Source of the DNA: Lachnospiraceae bacterium | GTDB taxonomy: Bacteria; Bacillota; Clostridia; Lachnospirales; Lachnospiraceae | DNA length: 56,185 bases | NCBI GenBank assembly: GCA_022767285.1 | Contig: JALENY010000020.1 | Coordinates: forward strand, 1-56,185 | Direction of reading: 5' to 3' | Shown here: positions 1-8,152 of the stretch, piece by piece | How the letters are laid out: every line of letters starts with the position of its first letter | Position numbering within the stretch: position 1 is the first letter of the stretch | The notes under the pieces: model-generated | What the model saw: only the letters and a program-made list of their open reading frames with translations | Told to the model about the DNA's origin: nothing | Databases searched by the model: none | Position numbers and translations under genes: made by a program

Positions 1-321
1 TCTCCGGAAAAGAGTAGGTAATCCATATCAAATTCCTAACTTACGTCTTTTTTTGAGAAATAAGCCGTAGGTCTATTAAAGTTACCCTTTTATCTGAAAA
101 TCATTTCAAAATACTTCTTGACTATTTACCAAATTGCTTTAAGCTACTATATATATATACTCTTCAAGAGATTTTCTGATTTATGTACCGTTATTCCATC
201 GGTCTATCCTTCTTTCGTTAGATTTCTTGTGATGAAGTTTAACGAGCCATTGGTCCGTCCTCCTATATCTTATTATTTAGGAATTAATTTACTAATAACA
301 TCCATTACAAAATTTGTTCTT
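1..321. other. AT-rich stretch without a recognisable gene
   Basis: I see no convincing coding region or RNA gene here on either strand. Short open frames exist but lack a ribosome binding site and show no recognisable protein motif. The stretch may hold the 3' flank of a gene to the left of the window. Confidence 0.5.
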
Positions 322-372
322 GGAGACGTTCTTTTTGTCTCAATGCCGTAGGAGGACAAAAGGAACGTCCCC
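322..372. repeat. REP-like palindrome (GGAGACGTTC...GAACGTCCCC)
   Basis: A 20-base arm at 322-341 (GGAGACGTTCTTTTTGTCTC) and its near complement at 352-372 form a long hairpin with a 10-base loop. The GGGGACGTTC-CTTTT-GTCC pattern resembles the REP-type palindromes that occur in many Firmicutes and are linked in the literature to REP-associated Y1 transposases (RAYTs). No RAYT gene is in this window. Related but diverged copies occur near 51946 and 53072-53176. Confidence 0.6.
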
Positions 373-436
373 AGTTCGCCATTAAATTTGACATATTTTT
401 TAAACAGAAGTATACTAATTGAATCAACTCGTATCT

Positions 437-465
437 TTGAAGGTACTGAACAGATACAATAAAAT
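437..465 (+). promoter_or_regulatory. Probable sigma-A promoter of the ccdA-tlpA pair
   Basis: TTGAAG at 437-442 and TAAAAT at 460-465 are separated by 17 bases. They lie 30 bases ahead of the ccdA start and match the housekeeping consensus in spacing and in 5 of 6 bases at the -10 box. Confidence 0.5.
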
Positions 466-494
466 TATAAAAACGGGAGTGTAAAGGATTTGAC

Positions 495-1157
495 ATGCAG
501 TATCTGATCTCTTTTCTTGAAGGCATCATTACATTTATATCCCCCTGTCTCTTACCTCTGCTGCCAGTGTATGTTTCCTATTTCGCCGGCGGCGGGGAAC
601 GCACAGTTTCCAAAACACTGTGGCGGGCTTTGGGATTTGTTCTGGGCTTTACACTGTTATTTGTATCCATGGGCGCATTAGCCGGAACATTGGGCGGTTT
701 TCTTAACAGCCATCAGACTCTGGTAAATCTGGTAACCGGTGCTATTGTCATTTTCTTTGGACTACAGTATCTGGGGATTCTGAAAATCCGGATTTTCCAG
801 GGGATAAAAGGAAATGTGGACACCAGCCGGCTGAATTTCTTTTCGGCTATGATCTTCGGCGTGATTTTTTCCATCAGCTGGACTCCCTGTGTGGGCGCTT
901 TTCTCGGCTCAGCACTGATGCTGGCTTCTCAGCAGGGACATACACTGGAAGGCATGGCCATGCTTTTTACCTACTCGCTGGGCCTGGGACTTCCGTTTCT
1001 TTTAAGCGCCGTTCTGATCGACTATCTGAAATCCGCCTTTGGCTGGATCAAACGTCATTACTCCGTGATCAATACCATCTGCGGCTGCCTGTTGATCCTT
1101 ATCGGTATCCTTATGGCTACCGGTACTCTTGGACGATGGCTGGCGCTACTTTCTTAA
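495..1157 (+). CDS. ccdA: CcdA/DsbD-like thiol-disulfide interchange membrane protein
   Basis: This 220-residue polytopic protein belongs to the CcdA family, the stand-alone form of the DsbD transmembrane domain. CcdA proteins pass electrons from cytoplasmic thioredoxin across the membrane to an extracytoplasmic thioredoxin-like partner. About six hydrophobic segments are visible. The two redox cysteines sit in the expected places, Cys18 in the first segment (ISPCLLPLLP) and Cys132 in the fourth (SWTPCVGA), each next to prolines. The start is supported by AAAGGA six bases upstream. The next gene encodes a membrane-anchored TlpA/ResA-like thioredoxin, the usual partner. No cytochrome c genes are nearby, so the pair probably reduces extracytoplasmic protein thiols in general. 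Confidence 0.9.
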   Translation: MQYLISFLEGIITFISPCLLPLLPVYVSYFAGGGERTVSKTLWRALGFVLGFTLLFVSMGALAGTLGGFLNSHQTLVNLVTGAIVIFFGLQYLGILKIRIFQGIKGNVDTSRLNFFSAMIFGVIFSISWTPCVGAFLGSALMLASQQGHTLEGMAMLFTYSLGLGLPFLLSAVLIDYLKSAFGWIKRHYSVINTICGCLLILIGILMATGTLGRWLALLS

Positions 1158-1174
1158 GGAGGTAGTTCGGAAAG

Positions 1175-1237
1175 GTGAAACATTTTCATTACTATTTGTG
1201 TCGCCATCTGAAGGCGGCGGAATGGAGATTATCATGA
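1175..1237 (+). CDS. Possible 20-residue peptide coupled to tlpA
   Basis: A GTG codon 11 bases after a near-perfect AAGGAGGT (which overlaps the ccdA stop codon) opens a 20-codon frame. Its TGA overlaps the ATG of the following thioredoxin gene (ATGA). The strong ribosome binding site has no other start codon at a useful distance. The predicted peptide (beginning MKHFHYYLCRHLK) is basic and histidine-rich and I do not recognise it. It may be a real small protein, or only a device that delivers ribosomes to tlpA. Confidence 0.35.
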   Translation: MKHFHYYLCRHLKAAEWRLS

Positions 1238-1869
1238 AACAAAAACGAATTGTATTTCTGTTGGCCGCAGTGCTCGTCCTGCTACTGGTCGGAGCGTCAT
1301 TTCTTTACCAGAACCTGAAAGAGGACAATGACCCGGATCAGCTGGCTGTTAAAAGCGATACCGTGCCCGCTCCGGTCAGCGAAATTAAGGATTCGGATTT
1401 TCTGAAATCTCCGGCTTCTTCCGCTTCTTCCGAGATTGCGGAAGCGGCAACAGCACCCGATTTTACCGTTTACGATAAAGAAGGCAACCCGATACACCTT
1501 TCGGACTGTCTCGGTCAGCCGGTGATCCTCAATTTCTGGGCCAGCTGGTGCGGTCCGTGTAAAGGGGAAATGCCGGATTTTCAGGCGCAATACGATGCCA
1601 TCGGGCAGGGTGTTCGCTTTCTGATGGTGAATCTGACGGACGGTGCTCAGGAAACAGTGGAATCCGCCAGTGGATTTATTGCACAGGAGGAGTATACGTT
1701 TCCGGTCTATTACGATACAGACATGAGCGCGGCTATGACCTACAGCGTATATGCTATCCCTGCTACGTATTTCATCGATGCCGAAGGTCATATTGTGGCT
1801 CAGGCAAACGGTGCTCTGGATGCAGAAACATTGCAGAGGGGAATTGATATGCTCTGCGCAGCAGAGTAA
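1234..1869 (+). CDS. TlpA/ResA-like membrane-anchored thioredoxin
   Basis: This 211-residue protein has an N-terminal hydrophobic anchor (about residues 6-25), a low-complexity Ser/Ala linker to about residue 72, and a thioredoxin-like domain of the TlpA/ResA/AhpC-TSA type. The active site is WCGPC, with Cys106 and Cys109, and the cis-proline is in the YAIPATYF motif. Such proteins are tethered outside the membrane, receive electrons from CcdA and reduce disulfides in exported proteins. I chose the ATG at 1234 because GGAG lies six bases ahead of it and the hydrophobic signal begins right after it; an in-frame ATG at 1129 inside ccdA is unlikely. It is probably cotranscribed with ccdA. Confidence 0.9.
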   Translation: MKQKRIVFLLAAVLVLLLVGASFLYQNLKEDNDPDQLAVKSDTVPAPVSEIKDSDFLKSPASSASSEIAEAATAPDFTVYDKEGNPIHLSDCLGQPVILNFWASWCGPCKGEMPDFQAQYDAIGQGVRFLMVNLTDGAQETVESASGFIAQEEYTFPVYYDTDMSAAMTYSVYAIPATYFIDAEGHIVAQANGALDAETLQRGIDMLCAAE

Positions 1870-1886
1870 CTGTCCTTCATTTAGAA

Positions 1887-1942
1887 AAAAATCCCACTTA
1901 TCCTAAATTTTCCTTTAGAATAAGCGGGATAATTTTTTCGTT
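1887..1942 (+). terminator. Bidirectional rho-independent terminator
   Basis: A 17-base arm at 1891-1907 (ATCCCACTTATCCTAAA) pairs with 1914-1930 with few mismatches. It is followed by a T-rich tract and preceded by a run of A, so it can end transcripts of tlpA on the plus strand and of the transporter gene on the minus strand. Confidence 0.85.
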
Positions 1943-1944
1943 TT

Positions 1945-2050
1945 TTATGATTCTGCCATAGGCTGTTGCCTCGCTTCAGTATACAGATCAATGTCTTCAA
2001 CAATATAGTTATCACCAGTTGTATGCAGCGTCTCAAAACAGAAGTAGCTA
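1945..2050 (-). pseudogene. Possible 3' remnant of an unidentified gene
   Basis: Right after the AEC transporter stop, the minus strand stays open in another frame for about 34 codons and ends at TAA (1945-1947). The sequence is protein-like (contains HTTGDNYIVEDIDLYTEARQ), with acidic and aromatic residues spaced as in a folded domain. There is no start codon or ribosome binding site. I cannot name the family. A chance open frame is possible. Confidence 0.25.
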
Positions 2051-2051
2051 T

Positions 2052-2984
2052 CTATCCCAGCACCACAGCCGACAACACCATAAACCCAATGATCGACAGC
2101 ATCGTATACACCGAAATCGCCGATGAGTAAAACTCCTTCTTTTCCTCCCCGTCAATATACAGCGGCAGGATAAAAGGCGGCGGCAGAATCATCAGGATCG
2201 CCGCTGAGATGAGGGTCAGTGGCTCCCAGAATACACCGCCCAGCACTCTGAACATAGAAAAAACAACAGCCACCATAACCGCCTGCTCCACCAGACGCAG
2301 ACCGATAACCTTGGAAACCTTTTTCCAGGCAATGCCTTTAAACTTCATACGGTAACCGATCACCACCAGAATTACGGCACTGGTAGGCGCAGCAACAAAT
2401 TCACAGACTCCGCCGACAAGTGCTCCCGCACTGCTGTTCTCCAACAGTCCTCCAATGTCGGTAACACTGAATACAACACCAAGAACGATGCCGATAAGCA
2501 CGGGTGTTGTCAGGATGCCTTTGATCGCTTCACCGGCAGTCTGCCGGGTACCACCGACGCTTTTGACCAGTGCAACATATACGGTAAAGATCGCGAGCAC
2601 ATGGCCGATATCCATCAGGGCAAACTGGGTGATCTTATCACTTCCCAGCAAAATGCCAAACAAAGCGTAACCCAGCATACCCGCCTCATAGCCTGTCAGC
2701 GTAAAGGGAAAATAGGCATCCTGCTCCTTAACGACACGGCAGAGGAGCCGTCCCACAAAGATCCCCCCGGCGGTTACCGCAAAAAATGTGATCGGAAAAA
2801 TTACCGTATCCGCAGTAATACTTGCTCTGTAAAAGGTATAAAACAGCGAGATCGGCAGTGTGAAATTCATGACCAGCACCTGAAGACCTTCTATACCCTC
2901 AGGGCTGATCAGCTTTCTCTCCCTGCAGATCATACCGATCACAAGCATCACGATCACAGGCAGAATAACTTTCAATAAATCCAT
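2052..2984 (-). CDS. AEC-family (auxin efflux carrier type) transporter
   Basis: This 310-residue protein is almost entirely hydrophobic, with about ten membrane segments in two halves. The pattern fits the AEC family: an N-terminal LPVIVMLVIGMICR segment, MNFTLPISLFYTF with the conserved proline in helix 2, and a C-terminal half ending in LPPPFILPLYI. Bacterial members export or import small organic acids such as malate or malonate; the substrate cannot be read from sequence. The start has AAAGGAAG upstream. The gene stands alone and shares a terminator with the convergent tlpA gene. Confidence 0.85.
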   Translation of the reverse strand: MDLLKVILPVIVMLVIGMICRERKLISPEGIEGLQVLVMNFTLPISLFYTFYRASITADTVIFPITFFAVTAGGIFVGRLLCRVVKEQDAYFPFTLTGYEAGMLGYALFGILLGSDKITQFALMDIGHVLAIFTVYVALVKSVGGTRQTAGEAIKGILTTPVLIGIVLGVVFSVTDIGGLLENSSAGALVGGVCEFVAAPTSAVILVVIGYRMKFKGIAWKKVSKVIGLRLVEQAVMVAVVFSMFRVLGGVFWEPLTLISAAILMILPPPFILPLYIDGEEKKEFYSSAISVYTMLSIIGFMVLSAVVLG

Positions 2985-3060
2985 AACTCTCTTCCTTTCT
3001 TTGGCCCGCCGTATAACCCGCAGGCCTGCCTTTCATTATTCTACCACATGTTTATAGATT

Positions 3061-3136
3061 GGAATAGCTTTTCGTTGCATTGGTCTGTGGATTGTACACA
3101 AAACGCAAGTGTTTTGCAGACTTGCAACGCTATTCC
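3061..3136. repeat. 76-base inverted repeat, function unknown
   Basis: GGAATAGC at 3061-3068 pairs with GCTATTCC at 3129-3136. Inside it GTTGCA (3074-3079) pairs with TGCAAC (3123-3128), and near the tip AAAAC faces GTTTT. The nested arms suggest a folded element or a small repeat. No T-run follows, so it does not look like a simple terminator. Confidence 0.4.
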
Positions 3137-3171
3137 GGATTATTGATCTGATTTTAATTCGATTTTTTCTA

Positions 3172-3375
3172 TTATTCTGTAATCTCTATCAGGTTTCCCT
3201 CCGGCCCGACGATACAGCTTTCATAATACCCGTCACCTGTTGTTCTCGGTCCGCTGACAACAGGATAGCCATCATTTTTCAGCTTGTCTGTCATCGCATC
3301 AACCGCTCATTTGACAAAAAAGTCGCTCGTTTTTTCCAGATCATTCACATACATTGCCACGTGTTCTATTCGCAT
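3172..3375 (-). pseudogene. VOC (glyoxalase-like) protein, internally deleted
   Basis: The frame begins MRIEHVAMYVNDLEKTSDFF, the typical first strand and helix of a vicinal-oxygen-chelate protein. It runs into TGA (3307-3309), then continues in the same frame with [11 protein letters not shown]-like and [13 protein letters not shown] sequence, ending [11 protein letters not shown] at 3172. Intact relatives are about 120-130 residues; only 67 codons remain, so about 55 residues from the middle are gone and the stop lies at the junction. The family binds a metal and acts on small molecules or antibiotics. This copy cannot be functional. Confidence 0.75.
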
Positions 3376-3615
3376 AGTTTTTTCTCCATTAGATAAAATC
3401 TTCCTTTTCTCCAGTCTGCGATTCCCGTCTGTATGTATCCGCAGCGTAAATACAGGGACAGCGCAAAAGGATTTTTACTGTACACATCCAGACGTATCGC
3501 GCCGACATTGTTTTTCGCAATTCTTTCTCAATATGAATCAGTGTGGTTCTTGCCGCCTTACCACGTTCCCGTTTCATTGTTTGCTTTGAATATACCAATA
3601 AATCGTTGCTGTAAC
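3366..3615 (-). pseudogene. GNAT acetyltransferase remnant with frameshift
   Basis: The minus strand carries the second half of a GNAT domain in two frames. The first reads KQTMKRERGKAARTTLIHI-EKELRKTMSA, covering the acetyl-CoA binding loop and helix. After a shift near the codons for MSAR, the other frame continues RLDVYSKNPFALSLYLRCGY and ends at a TAG at 3366-3368. The R-G-K-A loop is a degraded form of the usual R-G-x-G-x-A. The N-terminal half is missing. Its stop overlaps the start of the broken VOC gene, so the two were once an operon and decayed together. Confidence 0.7.
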
Positions 3616-3658
3616 GTTTGAGTTTTGTTTACAAAATGTTAATTCTATAAAAGGAAAT

Positions 3659-3700
3659 ACAGCGCAGATAATGTTCCCCTTACCTGCGCTGTTTTCTGTC
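3659..3700 (-). terminator. Probable terminator of leuS
   Basis: ACAGCGCAG at 3659-3667 and CTGCGCTGT at 3684-3692 form a GC-rich stem. On the minus strand it is followed by a moderately T-rich tail, and on the plus strand by TTTTCT. It lies about 95 bases past the leuS stop. Confidence 0.55.
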
Positions 3701-3787
3701 ATTCACTTAATATATGAACTTCACGTTTTTAACTTAGACAATTTACACTTTTTCAAGACTCACCATGTCTTCAAAAATATGATCTCA

Positions 3788-6202
3788 TTATTTCTGTACA
3801 ATATTGATGATCTTACCCGGAACATAAATCTCTTTTACGATTTTTCCGGTCAGTTTATCAGCAATTGCCTCTTTTCCGGCGGCAATAGCATCTTCTTTGC
3901 TTATGGAAGCAGACACACTGATGACTGCTCTTGTTTTTCCGTTGATCTGTACCGGGATCTCGATTTCGTCATCTTTCATGGCTTCTTCATCATGCTCCGG
4001 CCACTGATTCTCAAATACAGATGCAGTATGGCCATACTGCTCCCACAGTTCCTCTGCAATATGCGGAGCAAAAGGTGCCAGCAGGATAATAAAGGTCTCG
4101 ATCGTTTCTCTATCGATACCACCCTGTTTTTTCGCCAGCTCGATCAGTTTGTTATTATACTCCATGAATCCGGAAATAACGGTATTCAAACTGAAGCTGT
4201 TCAGACGCTGCGTTACATCGTGAACCAGTTTATGACGGATTTTTACCATCTCTTTTGTGGCCTGTACATTTGCTTCTTTACTGTCGATTGCCAGTTTCCA
4301 GAAACGGTTCAGGAAGCGGTATACACCGTCAATGCCTCTGTCATCCCATTCTGCATCCAGTTCAGGCGGACCTACAAAGAGCTCATACAGTCTAAGAGAA
4401 TCACATCCGTAATCTCTTACCAGGTCATCCGGAGATACCACATTTCCCTTTGATTTACTCATTTTGATGCCGTTTTTACCGGTAATCATTCCCTGATTGA
4501 ACAGCTTGGTAAATGGCTCGTCAAAATCTACTACACCAATATCATACAGAAATTTTGTATAGAACCTGGAGTAAAGCAGATGCAGTACCGCATGCTCCAC
4601 ACCACCGATATACATATCAACCGGCAGATACTTGTCCGCTTTTTCCTTGGAAACCAGTTCTTTATCGTTCTTATTATCAACGTAGCGCAGGAAATACCAG
4701 GAAGAACCTGCCCACTGCGGCATCGTGTTGGTCTCACGTTTTGCGTCAGCGCCACATACCGGACACTTGCAGTTTACCCATTCGTCAATGGCAGCCAGCG
4801 GTGACTCGCCGGTACCGGTAGGTTCATAAGATTCCACATCCGGCAGACGCAGAGGGAGCTGATCTTCCGGAACCGGAACATTTCCGCAGTGCGGGCAGTG
4901 AACGATCGGAATCGGTTCACCCCAGTAACGCTGTCTGGAGAATACCCAGTCACGCAGTTTGAAGTTAACGGTTGCTTTACCAAATCCACGCTCTTCGATA
5001 ATATGAGGAGCTTCCTTTTTCAGGACAGCGGACTCCATGCCGTTCCACTCACCGGAATTGATCATGGTTCCGGATGCTTCGGTATAGGCTTCGGTCATAT
5101 TCTCGATTTCCACACCGTCTTTCGCGATAACCTGTACGATCGGAATATTGAATTTCTTCGCAAACTCAAAGTCACGGTCATCATGAGCAGGTACGCACAT
5201 GATCGCGCCGGTACCGTAATCTGCCAATACATAATCAGACAGCCAGATCGGTGTCTTTGCGCCATTCAGCGGGTTGATGGCATAGCTTCCGGTAAATACA
5301 CCGGTCTTTTCTTTATCCTGAAGACGGTCTACGTTTGATTTCATGGAAGCATCATAGATGTATTTTTCTACAGCTTCTTTTGTCTCCTCTGTGGCAAGGC
5401 TTGCTGCCAGTTTATGTTCCGGTGCAAGGACCATAAAAGTTGCGCCATACAGAGTATCCGGTCTGGTGGTGTATACAGTGATCTTTTCATCTTTCCCGTC
5501 TACCTGGAAGTCAACTTCTGCACCGTATGATTTTCCGATCCAGTCAGTCTGCATTTTCTTAACTTTTTCCGGCCAGTCAAGTTTGTCCAGATCATTTAAC
5601 AGGCGATCCGCATAAGCGGTGATCTTCAGCATCCACTGGCGAAGATTTTTCTTTGTAACCGTGGAACCGCAGCGCTCGCAGCATCCGTTTACAACTTCTT
5701 CATTCGCAAGACCCGTCTTACAGGAAGGGCACCAATTGATAGGAAACTCTTTCTCATAGGCAAGGCCTTTTTTGAACATCTGAACAAAGATCCATTGAGT
5801 CCATTTGTAGAAATCCGGATCGGTTGTGTTTACTTCCATATCCCAGTCATAGATGGCTGCGATATCGTTGATCTGCTTTTTAATGTTTGCAACGTTCTCT
5901 GCAGTGGATTTTGCAGGATGAACGCCCATCTTGATCGCATAGTTTTCTGCCGGAAGGCCAAATGCATCCCATCCCATCGGATGAATAACATAATAACCAT
6001 TCAGCATTTTATAACGGCTCCAGACATCTGAGATAACGTATCCTCTCCAATGTCCCACATGAAGTCCGTTTCCTGACGGATATGGAAACATATCCAGACA
6101 GTAATATTTCGGTTTTTTACCGTCATTTACATTAACCGGCTTTTCTTCCCAGTTTTTACGCCATTTCTGTTCAACGGCTTTATGATTATACGGTGCTGCC
6201 AT
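3788..6202 (-). CDS. leuS: Leucyl-tRNA synthetase
   Basis: This 804-residue class I synthetase charges tRNA-Leu in the cytoplasm. The HIGH signature is seen as HVGH (residues 48-51) and the KMSKS loop as KMSKSKGN near residue 579. Between them lie a CP1 editing domain (TTRPDTLYGATFMVLAPEH) and two pairs of zinc-type cysteines (CPSC...CERC, and CPHC). The length fits the bacterial form. I start at the ATG at 6202 because AAGGAGGAG lies just upstream and the family N-terminus is MxxYNHKxVEQKW; upstream in-frame codons look non-coding. No T-box leader is visible: the promoter at 6235-6264 leaves an untranslated leader of only about 25 bases. Confidence 0.97.
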   Translation of the reverse strand: MAAPYNHKAVEQKWRKNWEEKPVNVNDGKKPKYYCLDMFPYPSGNGLHVGHWRGYVISDVWSRYKMLNGYYVIHPMGWDAFGLPAENYAIKMGVHPAKSTAENVANIKKQINDIAAIYDWDMEVNTTDPDFYKWTQWIFVQMFKKGLAYEKEFPINWCPSCKTGLANEEVVNGCCERCGSTVTKKNLRQWMLKITAYADRLLNDLDKLDWPEKVKKMQTDWIGKSYGAEVDFQVDGKDEKITVYTTRPDTLYGATFMVLAPEHKLAASLATEETKEAVEKYIYDASMKSNVDRLQDKEKTGVFTGSYAINPLNGAKTPIWLSDYVLADYGTGAIMCVPAHDDRDFEFAKKFNIPIVQVIAKDGVEIENMTEAYTEASGTMINSGEWNGMESAVLKKEAPHIIEERGFGKATVNFKLRDWVFSRQRYWGEPIPIVHCPHCGNVPVPEDQLPLRLPDVESYEPTGTGESPLAAIDEWVNCKCPVCGADAKRETNTMPQWAGSSWYFLRYVDNKNDKELVSKEKADKYLPVDMYIGGVEHAVLHLLYSRFYTKFLYDIGVVDFDEPFTKLFNQGMITGKNGIKMSKSKGNVVSPDDLVRDYGCDSLRLYELFVGPPELDAEWDDRGIDGVYRFLNRFWKLAIDSKEANVQATKEMVKIRHKLVHDVTQRLNSFSLNTVISGFMEYNNKLIELAKKQGGIDRETIETFIILLAPFAPHIAEELWEQYGHTASVFENQWPEHDEEAMKDDEIEIPVQINGKTRAVISVSASISKEDAIAAGKEAIADKLTGKIVKEIYVPGKIINIVQK

Positions 6203-6234
6203 AATAATTCTCCTCCTTGAAAACTCTAGATACA

Positions 6235-6264
6235 ATTCTATGCCCGGGACTGGCTTTTTGTCAA
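6235..6264 (-). promoter_or_regulatory. leuS promoter
   Basis: On the minus strand TTGACA (6264-6259) and TAGAAT (6240-6235) are 18 bases apart, close to the sigma-A consensus. The distance to the leuS start is about 33 bases. Confidence 0.65.
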
Positions 6265-6424
6265 GTTTTATTGTATACTGGTAAAGGGAAATGAACAATT
6301 TTTACCGTCAGCACAAATCCATGCGGTAACCGGGCGAATCAAAAAAACAGTTTGTTGACGCATCCGGGATAAAACTGCTTTTAACGCACTGCAATATGAA
6401 GAAAAGAGGTAGAGGTATATCTTT

Positions 6425-6745
6425 ATGGAAGAATTCATGATAAAATATGTCCCTTACGTGGTTCACGCCCTGGAACTTATGGGTATTTTTGTAATTATCG
6501 TCGGGAGTGTCCGGACGTTCTTCATATATATCACTTCAAAATTTGATGTGGAAAGCAGCGAATACAAACTGTATTTTGCGCAAAGTCTTTCCTTCGCCCT
6601 TGAATTTAAGCTAGGTGCCGAGATTCTAAAAACGGTTATCACCAAGACCATGAGCGAGATCTATATGCTTGCGGCGATTATTATTCTTCGTGCGATTCTG
6701 ACCGTCGTGATTCACTATGATATTAAAAACGAGTCCAGCCATTGA
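6425..6745 (+). CDS. DUF1622-family membrane protein
   Basis: This 106-residue protein has three hydrophobic segments (about residues 12-35, 54-70 and 78-97). It contains the family hallmarks ELMGIFVIIVGSVRTFFIY near the start and SFALEFKLGAEILKTVI in the middle. DUF1622 proteins are small integral membrane proteins of unknown function that are widespread in bacteria. The ATG at 6425 is preceded by a GAGGT-type site. The gene is convergent with pgeF and appears to be monocistronic. Confidence 0.85.
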   Translation: MEEFMIKYVPYVVHALELMGIFVIIVGSVRTFFIYITSKFDVESSEYKLYFAQSLSFALEFKLGAEILKTVITKTMSEIYMLAAIIILRAILTVVIHYDIKNESSH

Positions 6746-6787
6746 TGCTTAGTCCCAATGTAAGATCACGTTCAAAACCATATAAAT

Positions 6788-7657
6788 CTAAATCGAGTCC
6801 AGCGCAAGAAAGGCGCCAAGATTTCCACGCTTTCCGTGGGACGCTCTGTGCGAAAATAATAAATCCGGATTACAGCAGGTACAAATGCCGGGGCGCGAAA
6901 TATGCTCCGGTTTTATTCCGGCTTCCAGCATAACCAGTTCATTGGAACGCCATAAATCAAGCTGATATTTCTGTCCTTCTTCTGTTTTTCTTCCTTTTTT
7001 CAGTATTTCATCCGCCGGAAATTCCCCGGAAAAGGCTTCCGCCACATCTTCACTTACCTCATAGCAGTCCTGACAGATGGACGGTCCTATGGCTGCCAAT
7101 ATATGCTCCGGTTCACTGCCGTACTGACGGATCATTGTTTCCACAGTAACTTTTCCCATCTTCCGGACCGTTCCCCTCCATCCAGAATGGGACAGACCTA
7201 TGGCACGTTTTACCGGATCCACAAAAAACAGCGGAACACAATCCGCATAAAAAGTTGCCAGCACAAGACCCGGAACATCGGTGACCATACCATCCACATC
7301 CTTGTAATCACGAGGCTTCAGGATCCCTTTTCCTGCATCTTTCCCTGTCACCACACGAACATTTGTCGTATGTGTCTGGTCTGATGTAACGATATTTTCG
7401 ACATCAACCCCAAGAGCCGCTGTTATTCGCCGGTAGTTTTCCATAACAGCATCCCGGTCATCACCTCTGGTAAAGCTGAGATTCATGGTGGAAAAAATAC
7501 CCTCACTGACACCCCCGATACGCGTGCTGAAACCATGTTTTACGATTCCGATTTCTTCCAGTGCAGGATAGGCCAAATATACCACCTCTCCGCTTTGTCT
7601 GACCTGCATGTGCTGTTTTTCATGTTCTTTCCATTTTATATTCATTCTTATCCCCAT
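6788..7657 (-). CDS. pgeF: PgeF/YlmD-type (laccase-domain, YfiH) protein
   Basis: This 289-residue protein belongs to the YfiH/DUF152 family. Members use a His-Cys-His zinc site to act on purine nucleosides, and E. coli PgeF affects the fidelity of peptidoglycan precursor composition. The three ligand motifs are present: SDQTHTTNV (His), FYADCVPLFF (Cys) and LSHSGWRGT (His). The N-terminal KHGFSTRIGGVSEG strand is also typical. The start is uncertain between the ATG at 7657 and an in-frame ATG four codons later (7645), each with only a weak ribosome binding site. It is the last gene of the housekeeping run, 115 bases after yraN. Confidence 0.9.
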   Translation of the reverse strand: MGIRMNIKWKEHEKQHMQVRQSGEVVYLAYPALEEIGIVKHGFSTRIGGVSEGIFSTMNLSFTRGDDRDAVMENYRRITAALGVDVENIVTSDQTHTTNVRVVTGKDAGKGILKPRDYKDVDGMVTDVPGLVLATFYADCVPLFFVDPVKRAIGLSHSGWRGTVRKMGKVTVETMIRQYGSEPEHILAAIGPSICQDCYEVSEDVAEAFSGEFPADEILKKGRKTEEGQKYQLDLWRSNELVMLEAGIKPEHISRPGICTCCNPDLLFSHRASHGKRGNLGAFLALDSI

Positions 7658-7772
7658 TCCGCCGCGCTGTCACAACATAAATAACAATGCAAAAATGATT
7701 CACCATATTGGGTATGACGCTCATCAAATTGAATGTATATCAAAAAAGAAATCTTTCTCTCACTTGACAGTA

Positions 7773-8126
7773 CTATTCCCGATAATCAAAAGCATTTTTA
7801 TATAACGTAACCTGCTCCCCGTCAATGGCTACCACATCAAATCTGCAGGGTGTCTCCTCCGACAGCCGATTTTGTATCAAATAAAAAGCAGCGACTCGTG
7901 ATATGATCCGCTGCTTTTTATAATTAACTGCAGCTGAAGCCGAACCGGATTCCCCAGTAGTTCGATACTTTACTTCCACAAAAACCAGATACCGGCCATC
8001 CCGGGCAATCAGATCGATTTCTCCCGATTTACATCGATAATTCTGCTTCAATATTTCATATCCTTTTGCTCGAAGATAGTCTGCTGCAATTGCCTCGTAG
8101 GCACTTCCTGTCTGACGTTTATTCAT
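7773..8126 (-). CDS. YraN family (UPF0102) nuclease-like protein
   Basis: This 117-residue protein shows the UPF0102 signature of a restriction-endonuclease-like fold: GxxYEAIAADYLRAKGYEIL, then SGEIDLIARD and VFVEVKYR, which give the E-x-D and E-x-K catalytic-type residues. The cellular role is not well established, though relatives have been linked to DNA processing. AGGAAA lies ahead of the start. It sits 26 bases after rnhB, the usual Firmicutes neighbour. Confidence 0.9.
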   Translation of the reverse strand: MNKRQTGSAYEAIAADYLRAKGYEILKQNYRCKSGEIDLIARDGRYLVFVEVKYRTTGESGSASAAVNYKKQRIISRVAAFYLIQNRLSEETPCRFDVVAIDGEQVTLYKNAFDYRE

Positions 8127-8152
8127 TCTGATTAATATTTCCTGTTTCTTCC

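Noticed and set aside
1297-1791. Minus-strand open frame of 164 codons
   Set aside because: Shadow of the tlpA gene; no ribosome binding site.
3172-3375. In-frame TGA in the VOC gene as selenocysteine
   Set aside because: About 55 residues of the domain are missing at the TGA and no SECIS-like hairpin follows; a deletion is the simpler reading.
3671-4453. Long plus-strand open frame of 260 codons
   Set aside because: It lies antisense to leuS, has no ribosome binding site, and its protein has no recognisable features.
6203-6424. T-box leader for leuS
   Set aside because: No T-box sequence (TGGNACCGCG-like) or terminator pair is found, and the promoter is too close to the gene.
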